Source: Ramlibacter sp. (lineage in GTDB: Bacteria; Pseudomonadota; Gammaproteobacteria; Burkholderiales; Burkholderiaceae_C). From it: a stretch of 11,167 bases of DNA. Shown here piece after piece: positions 1 to 9,437 of this stretch. The translations under genes were made by a program, and so were the position numbers. Where the stretch lies: the NCBI GenBank assembly GCA_023701085.1, contig JAMPXR010000039.1, positions 1 to 11,167 of the forward strand, in the 5' to 3' direction. How positions within the stretch are numbered: position 1 is the stretch's first letter; each line of letters opens with the position of its first letter. A model generated the notes under the pieces. That model searched no databases and had not been told where the DNA came from. It saw nothing but the letters and a program-made list of their open reading frames with translations.

Positions 1-1
1 G

Positions 2-169
2 GTCCAGCATGTGCGGCGGCATTGCGGCGCCGAGCCGGCCTGCTACATGACCGGCGGCGCGGGCTGGAAGATGGCGCCCCACATGTCGGTCCCCTTCGAG
101 CTGGTGGAAAGCCTGGTCTTCGGCGGGCTGCTGGAGATCGCGCGGCAGAGATTAGGACTGGCGGCCTGA
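2..169 (+). CDS. coaX: Type III pantothenate kinase (Baf/CoaX family), 3' end only
   Basis: The window opens inside a rightward reading frame of 55 codons ending in TGA at 167-169. It contains the segment [13 protein letters not shown] and then [15 protein letters not shown]. This matches the C-terminal pattern of type III pantothenate kinases, in which a 'TGG' turn is followed about 20 residues later by a 'LV-GL' helix. The family phosphorylates pantothenate, the first step of coenzyme A synthesis, in the cytoplasm. In Bordetella the same protein was named Baf, for Bvg accessory factor. The kinase active-site residues lie upstream of the window and cannot be checked. The gene converges on the DUF2817 gene with 35 bases between the two stop codons. 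The call rests on a short fragment and on recall of the family. Confidence 0.72.
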   Translation, partial: VQHVRRHCGAEPACYMTGGAGWKMAPHMSVPFELVESLVFGGLLEIARQRLGLAA

Positions 170-198
170 ACCGCCGCCGCCTGCGCGGTGGCCAGGCC
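163..198. terminator. Imperfect hairpin between convergent genes, possible bidirectional terminator
   Basis: GGCCTG (163-168) pairs with CAGGCC (193-198), and ACCGC (170-174) pairs with GCGGT (185-189). One base on the left faces three on the right as an internal bulge, and the loop is 10 bases. The structure sits across the stop codon of coaX and just before the stop of the DUF2817 gene at 205-207. No run of T follows on either strand, so a classical intrinsic terminator is not shown. The convergent position is what suggests the role. Confidence 0.3.
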
Positions 199-204
199 CT
201 GACC

Positions 205-1299
205 TCACGCGTCCAGGCCGTCCGCCGCCTGGAACAGCGCCTCGCGCGCCTGCCGCAAGACGCGGGACTTCCACTCGTCGGTGTCGACATAGAAGGCGTC
301 CTTCATGTCGCGCCTGATCTGCTCGGCCAGCGCGGGTGGGGCCTGCGGGTGCAGGTGCAGCCAGTGTTCCGCGCGCAGCGCCCGCAAGATCTCCTCCATG
401 GGGACGGTGCCGTACTCCAGGGCCATGCCCGTGTACTCGGCCTGGGGGCACTCCTCGTACGCCGCGCTCCACATCAGGCCGGTCAGGAAGGCCGACGAAG
501 AGGACCCGTCGTAGATCGAGGTCACCGGCGTGGCGCCATTGCCGCCCCACCAAGCGCGGGCACGCGCCACGGCCGCCGCATCGTCACGCCCCGCATAGAT
601 GCGCTCGCCCACGCCGCTGGGACCCAGCCCGGTGTGGATGTCGATCCAGGCCATGCGCTGCGCGCGGCGCCCGTGCGCGCGCAGCACCTCGCGCAAAGCC
701 CGGTTGCTCCAGGTCGGCGCCGTGCCGCCGAAGAACATGCCGTCGGGGAACTCGTGCTGGCCACGCGTGATCGCGGCCTGGTAGGCGGCATGGCCGTGCT
801 CGGTCACGTACTGCCTGATCGCGGCGGCATTGGCTGGCGAGGGCGGCCACGCCTCGGGCAGCATCAAGGCCTGGATCTGCCGGTAGGGCTCGTTGAGCGG
901 CAGCGGCTTTGAAAAATCCTGGAAGTTGCGGTTCAGGTCCACGTTTTCCTGCGTGACACGGCGCATGCGCGAAAAACCGTAGGGATTGAGCGCATGGATG
1001 TACAGGACCGCCACGCCGCGCTGTCGCGCGTGCTCGCGCCAGGCGGCGTCGTGCAGGGCCGCCAGCTGTACGCCGCTGCCGCAAAAACCTTCGACGCCGT
1101 GGCAGGCGCTGGAGAGGATCAGCAGCTTGCCCGCGCCGGGCGGGCCGTCACGCGCCACGTCCATCGCGAGGTCCTCGCCATCGCGCCCGCGCAGCGGATG
1201 CGGCTGGGACTCGACGGCCAGCCCGACGTCCTGGGCGGCCTGGATGAAGCGCGCACGGGCCTGCGCATAGGAGTCGGAAAACGCTTCGGCGCCGGTCAT
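205..1299 (-). CDS. DUF2817 family M14-like zinc hydrolase (putative carboxypeptidase/deacylase)
   Basis: This 364-residue protein has the DUF2817 layout, a branch of the M14 carboxypeptidase/aspartoacylase fold. HGVEG at 67-71 gives the likely zinc ligands H67 and E70, DLNRNF at 121-126 gives the substrate-carboxylate Arg/Asn pair, DIHTGLG at 220-226 gives the third ligand H222, and ALEYGT at 293-298 gives the likely catalytic E295. No signal peptide is visible, so it is probably cytoplasmic. The start is the ATG at 1299-1297, which overlaps the stop codon of the upstream M20 gene in an ATGA, a classic sign of translational coupling. The same frame stays open further upstream through the M20 gene, but the hydrolase homology begins only at this methionine. 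The true substrate of DUF2817 enzymes is not known to me; cleavage of a terminal amino acid or acyl group is inferred from the fold and from the M20 partner. Confidence 0.85.
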   Translation of the reverse strand: MTGAEAFSDSYAQARARFIQAAQDVGLAVESQPHPLRGRDGEDLAMDVARDGPPGAGKLLILSSACHGVEGFCGSGVQLAALHDAAWREHARQRGVAVLYIHALNPYGFSRMRRVTQENVDLNRNFQDFSKPLPLNEPYRQIQALMLPEAWPPSPANAAAIRQYVTEHGHAAYQAAITRGQHEFPDGMFFGGTAPTWSNRALREVLRAHGRRAQRMAWIDIHTGLGPSGVGERIYAGRDDAAAVARARAWWGGNGATPVTSIYDGSSSSAFLTGLMWSAAYEECPQAEYTGMALEYGTVPMEEILRALRAEHWLHLHPQAPPALAEQIRRDMKDAFYVDTDEWKSRVLRQAREALFQAADGLDA

Positions 1300-2492
1300 G
1301 GGCGGCCTTCGGCCAGCCATGCTTCGGCCAGGCGTACCCAGTAAGTCGCTCCCAGCGGAATCAGCTCGTCGTTGAAGTCGTAGCTGGGGTTGTGCAACAT
1401 GCAGGGGCCGGCCCCGTGCCCCTTGTCGCGATGGCCGCCCTGGCCGTTGGCGATAAAGCAGTAAGCGCCCGGCTTGGCCTGCAGCATGTAGGCGAAATCC
1501 TCGCCGCCCATCGTGGGCTCCTGGACCTCCACCTTGTCCTCGCCGACGATGCTCGCCATGACGCGGCGCGCGAACTGCGCTTCGTCCGCGGAGTTGATCG
1601 TCGCCGGATAGTTGCGCACGAATTCGAATTCGCAGGCCGCTTCGTGGGCGGCGCACACATGTTCGGCGACCTGCCTCATCCGTTGCTCGATGAGGTCGAG
1701 CACGTCCAGCTTGAAGGTGCGAACGGTGCCCTGCAGCTCGCAGCTGTCGGGCACCACGTTGGTCGCCTCGCCCGCGTGGATCATCGTGACCGAGATCACG
1801 CCCGCGTCCACCGGTTTCTTGTTGCGGCTGATGATGGTCTGGAAGGCCTGCACCATCTGGCAGGCGATGGGCACCGGATCGACGCCGAAGTGCGGCAGGG
1901 CGGCATGGCTGCCCTTGCCCCGGATCGTGATCTTGAACTCGTTGGTCGAGGCCATGACCGGGCCGGCGCTCACCGCGAACCGCCCCACCTCGTAGCCCGG
2001 CCAGTTGTGCATGCCGAACACGGCTTCCATCGGAAAGCGCTCGAACAGGCCGTCCTTGATCATCTCGCGCGCGCCGCCGCCACCTTCCTCGGCCGGCTGG
2101 AAGATCAGGTAGACCGTGCCATCGAAATTGCGGTTGCGCGCGAAATGCTGCGCCGCCGCCAGCAGCATCGCGACATGCCCGTCGTGGCCGCATGCGTGCA
2201 TCTTGCCGGGGTGCTGGCTGGCATGCCCGAACTGGTTGAACTCCTGGATCGGCAAGGCGTCCATGTCGGCGCGCAGCCCCACGGCGCGCGGGCTGCTGCC
2301 GTTGCGCACGATCCCGACGACGCCGGTCTTGCCCAGGCCGCGGTGGATCGGGATGCCCCATTCGGTCAGCGTTCGCGCCACCAGCTCGGCAGTGCGCACT
2401 TCTTGGAAGCACAGCTCGGGATGGGCATGGATGTCGCGCCGGATGGCGGCGATGGCGCCGGCCTGGGTCACTAAGGAATCGAGAATGTTCAT
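1296..2492 (-). CDS. M20 family metallo-amidohydrolase (hippuricase/aminoacylase-like)
   Basis: This 398-residue protein shows the M20D amidohydrolase signature seen in HipO, AbgB-like and IAA-amino-acid hydrolases. The markers are RRDIHAHPEL at 18-27, GLRADMDALP at 72-81, MHACGHDGH at 98-106 with metal ligands C101 and H103, PAEEGGGG at 133-140 with E135/E136, GMHNWP at 160-165 with H162, GKGSHAALPH at 192-201 in the lid domain, and LHNPSYDFND at 366-375 with H367. Such enzymes hydrolyse N-acyl amino acids or related amides in the cytoplasm. The start is the ATG at 2492-2490, where homology begins. Upstream in-frame sequence is Pro/Arg-rich with no family resemblance. The ribosome-binding site is poor, with GCGGA about 10 bases upstream. 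It is the first gene of a two-gene leftward unit with DUF2817. The exact acyl substrate cannot be read from sequence. Confidence 0.9.
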   Translation of the reverse strand: MNILDSLVTQAGAIAAIRRDIHAHPELCFQEVRTAELVARTLTEWGIPIHRGLGKTGVVGIVRNGSSPRAVGLRADMDALPIQEFNQFGHASQHPGKMHACGHDGHVAMLLAAAQHFARNRNFDGTVYLIFQPAEEGGGGAREMIKDGLFERFPMEAVFGMHNWPGYEVGRFAVSAGPVMASTNEFKITIRGKGSHAALPHFGVDPVPIACQMVQAFQTIISRNKKPVDAGVISVTMIHAGEATNVVPDSCELQGTVRTFKLDVLDLIEQRMRQVAEHVCAAHEAACEFEFVRNYPATINSADEAQFARRVMASIVGEDKVEVQEPTMGGEDFAYMLQAKPGAYCFIANGQGGHRDKGHGAGPCMLHNPSYDFNDELIPLGATYWVRLAEAWLAEGRP

Positions 2493-2505
2493 GGAAATCG
2501 GTCCG

Positions 2506-2520
2506 CTGCGGAGCCCGCAG
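2506..2520. promoter_or_regulatory. Perfect inverted repeat upstream of the M20 gene
   Basis: CTGCGG (2506-2511) and CCGCAG (2515-2520) are exact reverse complements separated by AGC. On the minus strand, TAGACT (2524-2519) resembles a -10 box (4 of 6 bases to TATAAT) and its right edge overlaps the repeat. If it were the -10, transcription of the M20-DUF2817 unit would begin inside the palindrome. No convincing -35 accompanies it. The repeat could therefore be an operator or a small 5'-leader hairpin, or chance in GC-rich DNA. The whole divergent gap (2493-2590) must hold the signals for both directions. I could not identify a rightward promoter in it. Confidence 0.3.
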
Positions 2521-2590
2521 TCTAGCGTTTGCGACCTGGCTCTGCAGGGTGCCGCGGCGGCGGCAGGGGATATCCGCCAGAATCGGGGTG

Positions 2591-3763
2591 ATGGATCACA
2601 CAAGCACCGTCTCGCCGCGTGCGCTCGAGCTGGCACGAACCCTGGTGCGCATCGATACCGTGAGCGCCCGCTCCAATCTGGAATTGATCCATTTCGTGCG
2701 CGACGAGTTGGCCCGGCTGGGCGTCGCCAGCCGGCTGAGCTACAACGCGGACAAAACCAAGGCCAATCTGTTCGCGACATTGGGCGAGGGCAAGCCGGCC
2801 GGGATCATCCTTTCCGGCCACACGGACACCGTGCCATGGGATGGCCAGGACTGGTCCTATGATCCGCTGAGCGCGACCGTGCGTGATGGCCGCCTCTACG
2901 GCCGCGGTTCGGCCGACATGAAGAGCTTCATCGCCGTCGCGCTGGCGCATGCCGGTGAGTTCCTGGGCGGTGCCGCGCCGTTCGCGGTCCACCTGGCCTT
3001 CAGCTACGACGAGGAGGTGGGCTGCTTTGGCGTCAGGCACCTGATCGCGGACATGCGCGAGGCCGGCGTGGCGCCTTTGGCCTGCATCGTGGGGGAACCG
3101 ACGGGCATGGTGCCGGCCATCGCGCACAAGGGCGTCTATCGCTACCGGTGCTGCGTGCGGGGCAAGGAAGCCCACTCCTCGCTCACCCCGCATTCGGTCA
3201 ATGCCATCGAGATGGCGGCGCGGCTGGTGGTCAAGCTGCGCGAGATGGCGGAGGGTTTCGAGCGCGACGAGCCGCGCTACGAAGGGTTCGACGTGCCGTT
3301 TTCCACGGCCAGCGTGGGCCAGTTCCACGGGGGAATCGCGGACAATGTCGTGCCGCGCGATGCGCAGTTTCGCTACGAATTCCGGGATCTTCCCACCGCC
3401 GACGTGGACGCGATGCAGCGGCAGCTGGTCGCGCACGCGCGCGCGCTGGAGCCCGCGATGCAGGCGGTGGCGCCGGAGGCGGGGTTCCGCTTCGAGACGA
3501 TCTGCGAGATCCCGAGCTTCCTGGGCTCGGCGTCGGACGGCGTGACCCGGCTCGCCCAGCGCCTTTCGGGCGAGGGGCGCACCACCGAGGTGGCGTTCGG
3601 CACCGAGGCCGGGATTTTCAAGCGGGCCGGCATTCCCACCGTCGTCTGCGGCCCCGGCAGCATCACGCAGGCGCACCAGCCCGACGAATACGTGACCCTG
3701 GAACAGCTGGCGCGGTGCGAGGCCTTCATGCGCGGTCTGGCCAGTGCGCGCGAGATTGGATAG
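2591..3763 (+). CDS. argE: Acetylornithine deacetylase (ArgE), M20A family
   Basis: This 390-residue enzyme would release acetate from N2-acetylornithine to give ornithine in the linear arginine pathway. M20A features are in order: LVRIDTVS at 18-25 with the conserved N-terminal Asp/Thr, LSGHTDTVP at 74-82 with metal ligand H77, GRGSADMKSF at 104-113 with bridging D109, SYDEEVGC at 138-145 with E141/E142, GEPTGM at 168-173 with E169, GKEAHSS at 191-197 in the lid domain, and GSITQAHQPDEY at 356-367 with H362. I chose the ATG at 2591 because homology begins there. A GTG at 2549 is in frame but adds a Pro/Arg-rich stretch. The base run GGGGTG lies directly before the ATG, so the Shine-Dalgarno spacing is unusually short. 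It is divergent from the M20D gene and first in the rightward series. A related M20 deacylase with another substrate is possible. Confidence 0.86.
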   Translation: MDHTSTVSPRALELARTLVRIDTVSARSNLELIHFVRDELARLGVASRLSYNADKTKANLFATLGEGKPAGIILSGHTDTVPWDGQDWSYDPLSATVRDGRLYGRGSADMKSFIAVALAHAGEFLGGAAPFAVHLAFSYDEEVGCFGVRHLIADMREAGVAPLACIVGEPTGMVPAIAHKGVYRYRCCVRGKEAHSSLTPHSVNAIEMAARLVVKLREMAEGFERDEPRYEGFDVPFSTASVGQFHGGIADNVVPRDAQFRYEFRDLPTADVDAMQRQLVAHARALEPAMQAVAPEAGFRFETICEIPSFLGSASDGVTRLAQRLSGEGRTTEVAFGTEAGIFKRAGIPTVVCGPGSITQAHQPDEYVTLEQLARCEAFMRGLASAREIG

Positions 3764-3802
3764 AAGAAAGTCGCCAGCTTTGCGCTGACACGGGCTCAGT
3801 TC

Positions 3803-5877
<2,075 letters not shown>

Positions 5878-5881
<4 letters not shown>

Positions 5882-6963
5882 AGAAAGGACTGGTGATGGC
5901 TGTCGGCGCGGGGGTGGTGGCTGCGGCGCTGGCCGGTGCGCTGGGCCTGGCGGGCTGCTCCAACCTGGGCTACTACTGGCACACGGCCACGGGGCATCTG
6001 CAGCTCATGAACGCGGCCCGGCCGGTGGAAGACTGGCTGGGCCAGGGCGACACGCCCGAGCGCTTGCGTCAGCGGCTGGCGCTGAGCCAGCGCATCCGCG
6101 CCTACGCGGTGACCGAGCTGAAGCTTCCCGACAACCCCAGCTACCGCCGCTATGCCGACCTGCGTCGCAGCGCCGTCGTCTGGAACGTGGTGGCGGCCCC
6201 GGCGTATTCGGTGACGCTCAAGAACTGGTGCTTCCCGGTCACGGGCTGCGTGAGCTATCGCGGCTATTTCGACGAGACCCTGGCGCGGGCGGAAGCGGCC
6301 GAACTCACGCGGCAGGGCTACGAGTCCAATGTGTACCCGGTGCCCGCGTACTCCACGCTGGGCTGGATGAACTGGGCCGGCGGTGATCCGCTGCTCAACA
6401 CCTTCATCTACTACCCCGAAGGCGAGCTGGCGCGCCTGATCTTCCATGAGCTGGCGCATCAGGTCGTCTACGCCAAGGACGACACGACGTTCAACGAGTC
6501 GTTCGCGACCTCGGTGGAGCGGCTGGGCATCGCGCGCTGGCTGGCCGGCCACGCCGCGGATGCGGCGCGCAAGGAATACGCCGAGTTCGACGGGCGGCGC
6601 AGCCAGTTCCGCGCGCTGGCGCTGGCCACGCGCAAGCGCCTGCAGGAGATCTACGAAGGCACGCAGGGCGCGCAGCGCGATGCCCTGAAGCAGGCGACGC
6701 TGAAGGAGTTCCGCGAGCATTACGCGCAATTGCGCGCGGGCTGGGGCGGCGAGCCGGCGCGCTATCGCGGTTTCGACCTGTGGGTGGAGCGCGCCAACAA
6801 CGCGTCCTTCGGTGCGCAGGCGGCCTACGACGAACTGGTGCCCGGCTTCGAGGCGCTGTTCGCTCGCGAAGGCGGAGACTGGACGCGGTTTTATGATGCG
6901 GTCAAAGGGCTGGCGGGCCTGCCCAGGGACGAGCGCCACCGGCTGCTGAAGGAATCCTCATGA
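5878..6963 (+). CDS. Putative aminopeptidase lipoprotein (PF10023-like), HExxH metalloprotease
   Basis: This 361-residue protein begins with a lipoprotein signal: two lysines, a hydrophobic Ala/Gly/Val stretch and the lipobox LAGC with C27. It is therefore likely anchored to a membrane facing the periplasm. The mature part opens with LGYYWHTATGHLQLM and has RPVEDWL soon after, as in the predicted-aminopeptidase family PF10023. The metal site is HELAH at 190-194 followed by NESFA, giving an HExxH-x12-E gluzincin-like arrangement with E207. I chose the GTG at 5878, which overlaps the molybdoenzyme stop as GTGA, because it supplies the positively charged n-region. The ATG at 5896 is a serious alternative: AAAGGA lies six bases before it. 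Upstream in-frame sequence from about 5704 is a shadow of the oxidoreductase. Activity of the family is, to my knowledge, predicted rather than well proven. Confidence 0.85.
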
Positions 6964-6983
6964 ATCTTTCCATGATCGCCATC

Positions 6984-6989
6984 GAAGGA
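6984..6989 (+). promoter_or_regulatory. Shine-Dalgarno site fixing the GTG start of the PHA-system gene
   Basis: GAAGGA lies seven bases before the GTG at 6997. It supports this non-ATG start, which also gives the family's typical N terminus, MTDIHITRQHHLGL. Confidence 0.7.
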
Positions 6990-6996
6990 ACGCCAA

Positions 6997-7395
6997 GTGA
7001 CTGATATCCACATCACGCGCCAGCATCATCTGGGGCTGGCGCAAGCGCGCAAGCTGGCCTTCAGGTGGGCCGAGGTGGCCGAGGAGAAGCTCGACATGGA
7101 ATGCACCTATGAGGAAGGCAAGACGTCGGACCTCGTCAGCTTCAAGCGTTCGGGCGCGCACGGCGAACTCAAGGTGACCAAGGACAAGTTCGTGCTGGAC
7201 GCGCGGCTGGGCCTGCTGCTGGGCGCCTTCAAGCACAAGATCGAATCCGCCATCGTCAAGAACCTGGACGAACTGCTCGCGCACGAGTCGCCGGTGCATG
7301 CGTTCGAGAAGGTCGTGGCCAAAAAGCCGGCGCCCGGGAAAGCAGTGCACGGGAAAGCCGTGCCCGGGAAAGCGGCGGCCCGCAAGAAGGCTTGA
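6997..7395 (+). CDS. Polyhydroxyalkanoic acid system protein (PHA_gran_rgn family)
   Basis: This 132-residue protein matches the small PHA-system family (PF09650/TIGR02610 type). Its marks are MTDIHITRQHHLGLAQARKL at the start, then RWAEVAEEKLDMECTYEEG and VSFKRSGAHGELKV, and finally LLLGAFKHKIESAIVKNLDELL. Members occur beside polyester synthesis genes and are thought to associate with PHA granules, but their biochemical role is unclear. The first 95 or so residues form the conserved domain. The rest is a Lys/Ala/Pro/Gly tail with three tandem five-residue repeats. It is read from GTG with a good ribosome-binding site. It lies 33 bases after the lipoprotein gene and 6 bases before the CoA-transferase gene, so co-transcription is likely. 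No PHA synthase or phasin is in the window. Confidence 0.88.
   Translation: MTDIHITRQHHLGLAQARKLAFRWAEVAEEKLDMECTYEEGKTSDLVSFKRSGAHGELKVTKDKFVLDARLGLLLGAFKHKIESAIVKNLDELLAHESPVHAFEKVVAKKPAPGKAVHGKAVPGKAAARKKA
7333..7377 (+). repeat. Three tandem 15-base repeats encoding a PGKAV-type tail
   Basis: Units at 7333-7347, 7348-7362 and 7363-7377 each read (C)(C/A)CGGGAAAGC followed by a variable triplet, and encode PGKAV, HGKAV and PGKAA. The unit is a multiple of three, so copy-number change would preserve the frame and alter only the length of the basic tail of the PHA-system protein. Confidence 0.85.
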
Positions 7396-7401
7396 GCGGC
7401 C

Positions 7402-8646
7402 ATGGACACTCCACCGCTCGCGCCCGGTCCGCTGGATGGCCTGAAAGTGCTCGAGCTCGGGCAATTGATCGCCGGCCCCTTCGCGGCCAAGACGCTGGCG
7501 GATTTTGGCGCCGACGTGATCAAGATCGAACCGCCGCCCGACCCGAAGCGTCCGGAAACCAGCGGCGGCGATCCCCTGCGCAAGTGGCGGTTGCTCAAGG
7601 ACGGCACCTCGGTCTGGTGGCAGGTCCAGTCGCGCAACAAGCGCTCGATCGCCCTGGATCTCAAGGAGGGCGAGGCGCAGGATCTCGTGCGCCGGCTCGC
7701 CCGGGACGCCGACGTGCTGATCGAAAACTTCCGGCCCGGCGCGATGGAGGGCTGGGGCCTGGGGCCCGACGCTTTGCTCGAGCTCAACCCGCGGCTGGTC
7801 ATCCTGCGCATCAGCGGCTACGGCCAGAGCGGGCCCTACCGCGACCGGCCGGGTTTCGGCGTGGTGGCCGAGGCCATGGGAGGCCTGCGCCACCTCACGG
7901 CCGAGCCGGGCCGCGTGCCGGTGCGCGTGGGCGTGAGCATCGGCGACACGCTGGCGGCTTTGCACGGGGTCATCGGCATCCTGCTGGCCCTGCAGCACCG
8001 CCATGCGAGCGGGCGCGGGCAGGTGATCGATGTGGCGCTGTACGAGGCGGTTTTCAACTGCATGGAAAGCCTGCTGCCGGAGTACAGCGCCTTCGGCGTG
8101 GTGCGCCCACCGGCGGGCAGCGCCATGCCCGGGATCGCGCCCACCAACGCCTACCGCTGCCGCGACGGCGGCTACGCGCTCATCGCCGGCAATGGCGACA
8201 GCATCTTCAAGCGTCTGATGGCCGCCATCGGGCGTCCCGATCTGGCGGCCGATCCGGCGCTCGCCGACAACGCCGGCCGCGTCGCCCGTGTCTCCGAACT
8301 CGACGCCGCCCTCGGCCAATGGGCCGGCGGGCTCACCGTGGACGAGGTGCTGGCCGCGCTGGAGGCGGCGGCGGTGCCCGCCGGCCGCATCTACACCGTG
8401 GCCGATATCGCGGCCGATCCGCACTACCGCGCGCGCGACATGCTGCAGGCGGTGCGCATGGAAGACGGCAGCATGCTGGCCGTGCCCGGCATCGTGCCCA
8501 AGCTGTCGGCCACCCCCGGCGGGCACAGGCGCAACGCGCCGCGCCTGGGGCAGGACACCGACGAGGTGCTGCGCGAGCTGGGCCTGACGGCGCAGCAGAT
8601 CGAGGGCCTCAAGCGCCGCGGCATCGTCGCCGGGGATTCATCGTGA
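7402..8646 (+). CDS. CaiB/BaiF family (class III) CoA-transferase
   Basis: This 414-residue protein has the class III CoA-transferase fold signature. It starts LDGLKVLELGQLIAGPFAAK at 11-30, then shows DFGADVIKIEPP at 34-45, SRNKRSIALDLK at 77-88, ENFRPGAMEGWGLG at 108-121, ISGYGQSGPYRDRPGF at 137-152 and GVSIGDTLAALHG at 177-189. D182 in the last segment is the expected catalytic aspartate, which forms an acyl-CoA mixed-anhydride intermediate in this family. Such enzymes move CoA between carboxylic acids. The acyl donor and acceptor cannot be read from sequence; names such as formyl-CoA transferase or carnitine CoA-transferase would be guesses. The start ATG is 6 bases after the PHA-gene stop, with AAGAAGG inside that gene's end as a likely ribosome-binding site 11 bases upstream. 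It is intact and of normal length. Confidence 0.92.
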   Translation: MDTPPLAPGPLDGLKVLELGQLIAGPFAAKTLADFGADVIKIEPPPDPKRPETSGGDPLRKWRLLKDGTSVWWQVQSRNKRSIALDLKEGEAQDLVRRLARDADVLIENFRPGAMEGWGLGPDALLELNPRLVILRISGYGQSGPYRDRPGFGVVAEAMGGLRHLTAEPGRVPVRVGVSIGDTLAALHGVIGILLALQHRHASGRGQVIDVALYEAVFNCMESLLPEYSAFGVVRPPAGSAMPGIAPTNAYRCRDGGYALIAGNGDSIFKRLMAAIGRPDLAADPALADNAGRVARVSELDAALGQWAGGLTVDEVLAALEAAAVPAGRIYTVADIAADPHYRARDMLQAVRMEDGSMLAVPGIVPKLSATPGGHRRNAPRLGQDTDEVLRELGLTAQQIEGLKRRGIVAGDSS

Positions 8647-8659
8647 ACCGCTGGACACC

Positions 8660-8666
8660 GGAGGAA
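8660..8666 (+). promoter_or_regulatory. Strong Shine-Dalgarno site of the alpha/beta hydrolase gene
   Basis: GGAGGAA lies five bases before the ATG at 8672. It is one of the best ribosome-binding sites in the window and settles the start of this gene. Confidence 0.75.
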
Positions 8667-8671
8667 TCCCC

Positions 8672-9385
8672 ATGAGCCGACGCCCCTTCCTGGCATTCGC
8701 CTGCGCGCACCTGGCCGACGAGCGCCTTTATGCGGCCCAGGTCGCGGCGCTGGCCGATGGCCACGACTGCCGCGTTTTCGTGTTTCGCCAGCAGGTCTCT
8801 CTGGCGGCAATGGCCGAGGAGCTGTTGGCGAATACGCCGCAGCGCTTCACGCTGATCGGCCTGTCCCTGGGCGGCTATGTGGCCTTCGAGGTGATACGGC
8901 GCCAGTTGCAGCGCCTCGAGCGGCTGGTGCTGCTCGATACGACCACGGCGGCCGATGCGCCGGCACGCCATGCCGGGCGGCTGGCGGACATCGCGAAGGT
9001 GCGCGCGCAAGGAATCGAAGCGCTGATCCCCGATCTGCCCGGTCGCTGGCTGCTGCCCGCCCACGCACAGCGACCGGAGCTCGTCGCGCTGGTCGCCGAC
9101 ATGGCGCGCAGCGTCGGCGCCGGCGGGCAGATCAACCAGCAGACGGCGATGCTGGGCCGCCCCGACTCTCACGGGGACTTGGAGAAGGTTGCGGTTCCCA
9201 CGCTGGTGATGTGCGGCCGGCAGGACCCCGTCACCCCGGTGGCCGACCACCAGGCCATGGCCGCGCGCGTCCGGGATTCGCGGCTGGTCGTCATCGAGGA
9301 ATGCGGACACCTGTCGACCATCGAGCAACCGCAGGCCGTGAACGGCGCGCTGGCCGATTGGCTGGCGTCCACCCAGCCGGCCTGA
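8672..9385 (+). CDS. Alpha/beta hydrolase (putative esterase/thioesterase)
   Basis: This 237-residue cytoplasmic protein has an alpha/beta hydrolase fold with a complete triad. The nucleophile is S65 in the elbow GLSLGG (63-68), the acid is D185 in MCGRQDPVTP, and the base is H213 in EECGHLSTIEQP. There is no signal peptide. The lid region between residues about 100 and 170 is short and carries no family-specific motif I recognise. It starts 25 bases after the CoA-transferase stop and ends the rightward series. Its neighbours (CoA-transferase, PHA-system protein, and ACBP and WS/DGAT beyond) make an acyl ester or acyl-CoA thioester a reasonable substrate, but this is inference only. Related sequences are variously named alpha/beta hydrolase, MhpC-like or proline-iminopeptidase-like, so no specific name is justified. 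Confidence 0.88.
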   Translation: MSRRPFLAFACAHLADERLYAAQVAALADGHDCRVFVFRQQVSLAAMAEELLANTPQRFTLIGLSLGGYVAFEVIRRQLQRLERLVLLDTTTAADAPARHAGRLADIAKVRAQGIEALIPDLPGRWLLPAHAQRPELVALVADMARSVGAGGQINQQTAMLGRPDSHGDLEKVAVPTLVMCGRQDPVTPVADHQAMAARVRDSRLVVIEECGHLSTIEQPQAVNGALADWLASTQPA

Positions 9386-9411
9386 TCCCAGGGGCGGCCC
9401 TGGCCGGCGCC

Positions 9412-9428
9412 GCGGCCCCGGGGCCCGC
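9412..9428. terminator. GC-only hairpin between convergent genes, possible terminator
   Basis: GGCCCCGGGGCC (9414-9425) is a perfect 12-base palindrome, flanked by GC on the left and CGC on the right so that pairing extends with a one-base bulge. It lies in the 52-base gap between the stop of the alpha/beta hydrolase (9385) and the stop of the leftward acyl-CoA-binding protein gene (9438). No T tract follows on either strand, so it is weak evidence for intrinsic termination. A perfect palindrome without a loop may prefer cruciform or protein-binding geometry. Confidence 0.3.
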
Positions 9429-9437
9429 GCACAGGCC

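Noticed and set aside
1300..2412. Upstream extension of the DUF2817 frame through the whole M20 gene, which would make a 735-residue protein.
   Set aside because: The extra part is an out-of-frame reading of the M20 gene. Hydrolase homology and the ATGA overlap place the start at 1299.
2549..2590. An earlier GTG start for ArgE at 2549.
   Set aside because: It adds a Pro/Arg-rich stretch not expected in ArgE. The family N terminus fits the ATG at 2591.
6958..8526. A 522-codon minus-strand open frame opposite the PHA-system and CoA-transferase genes.
   Set aside because: It is antisense to two genes with clear family signatures and has the same shadow composition.
7392..8675. A 427-codon plus-strand frame overlapping almost exactly with the CoA-transferase.
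   Set aside because: It is the +1 shadow of the CoA-transferase, Arg-rich and without conserved segments.
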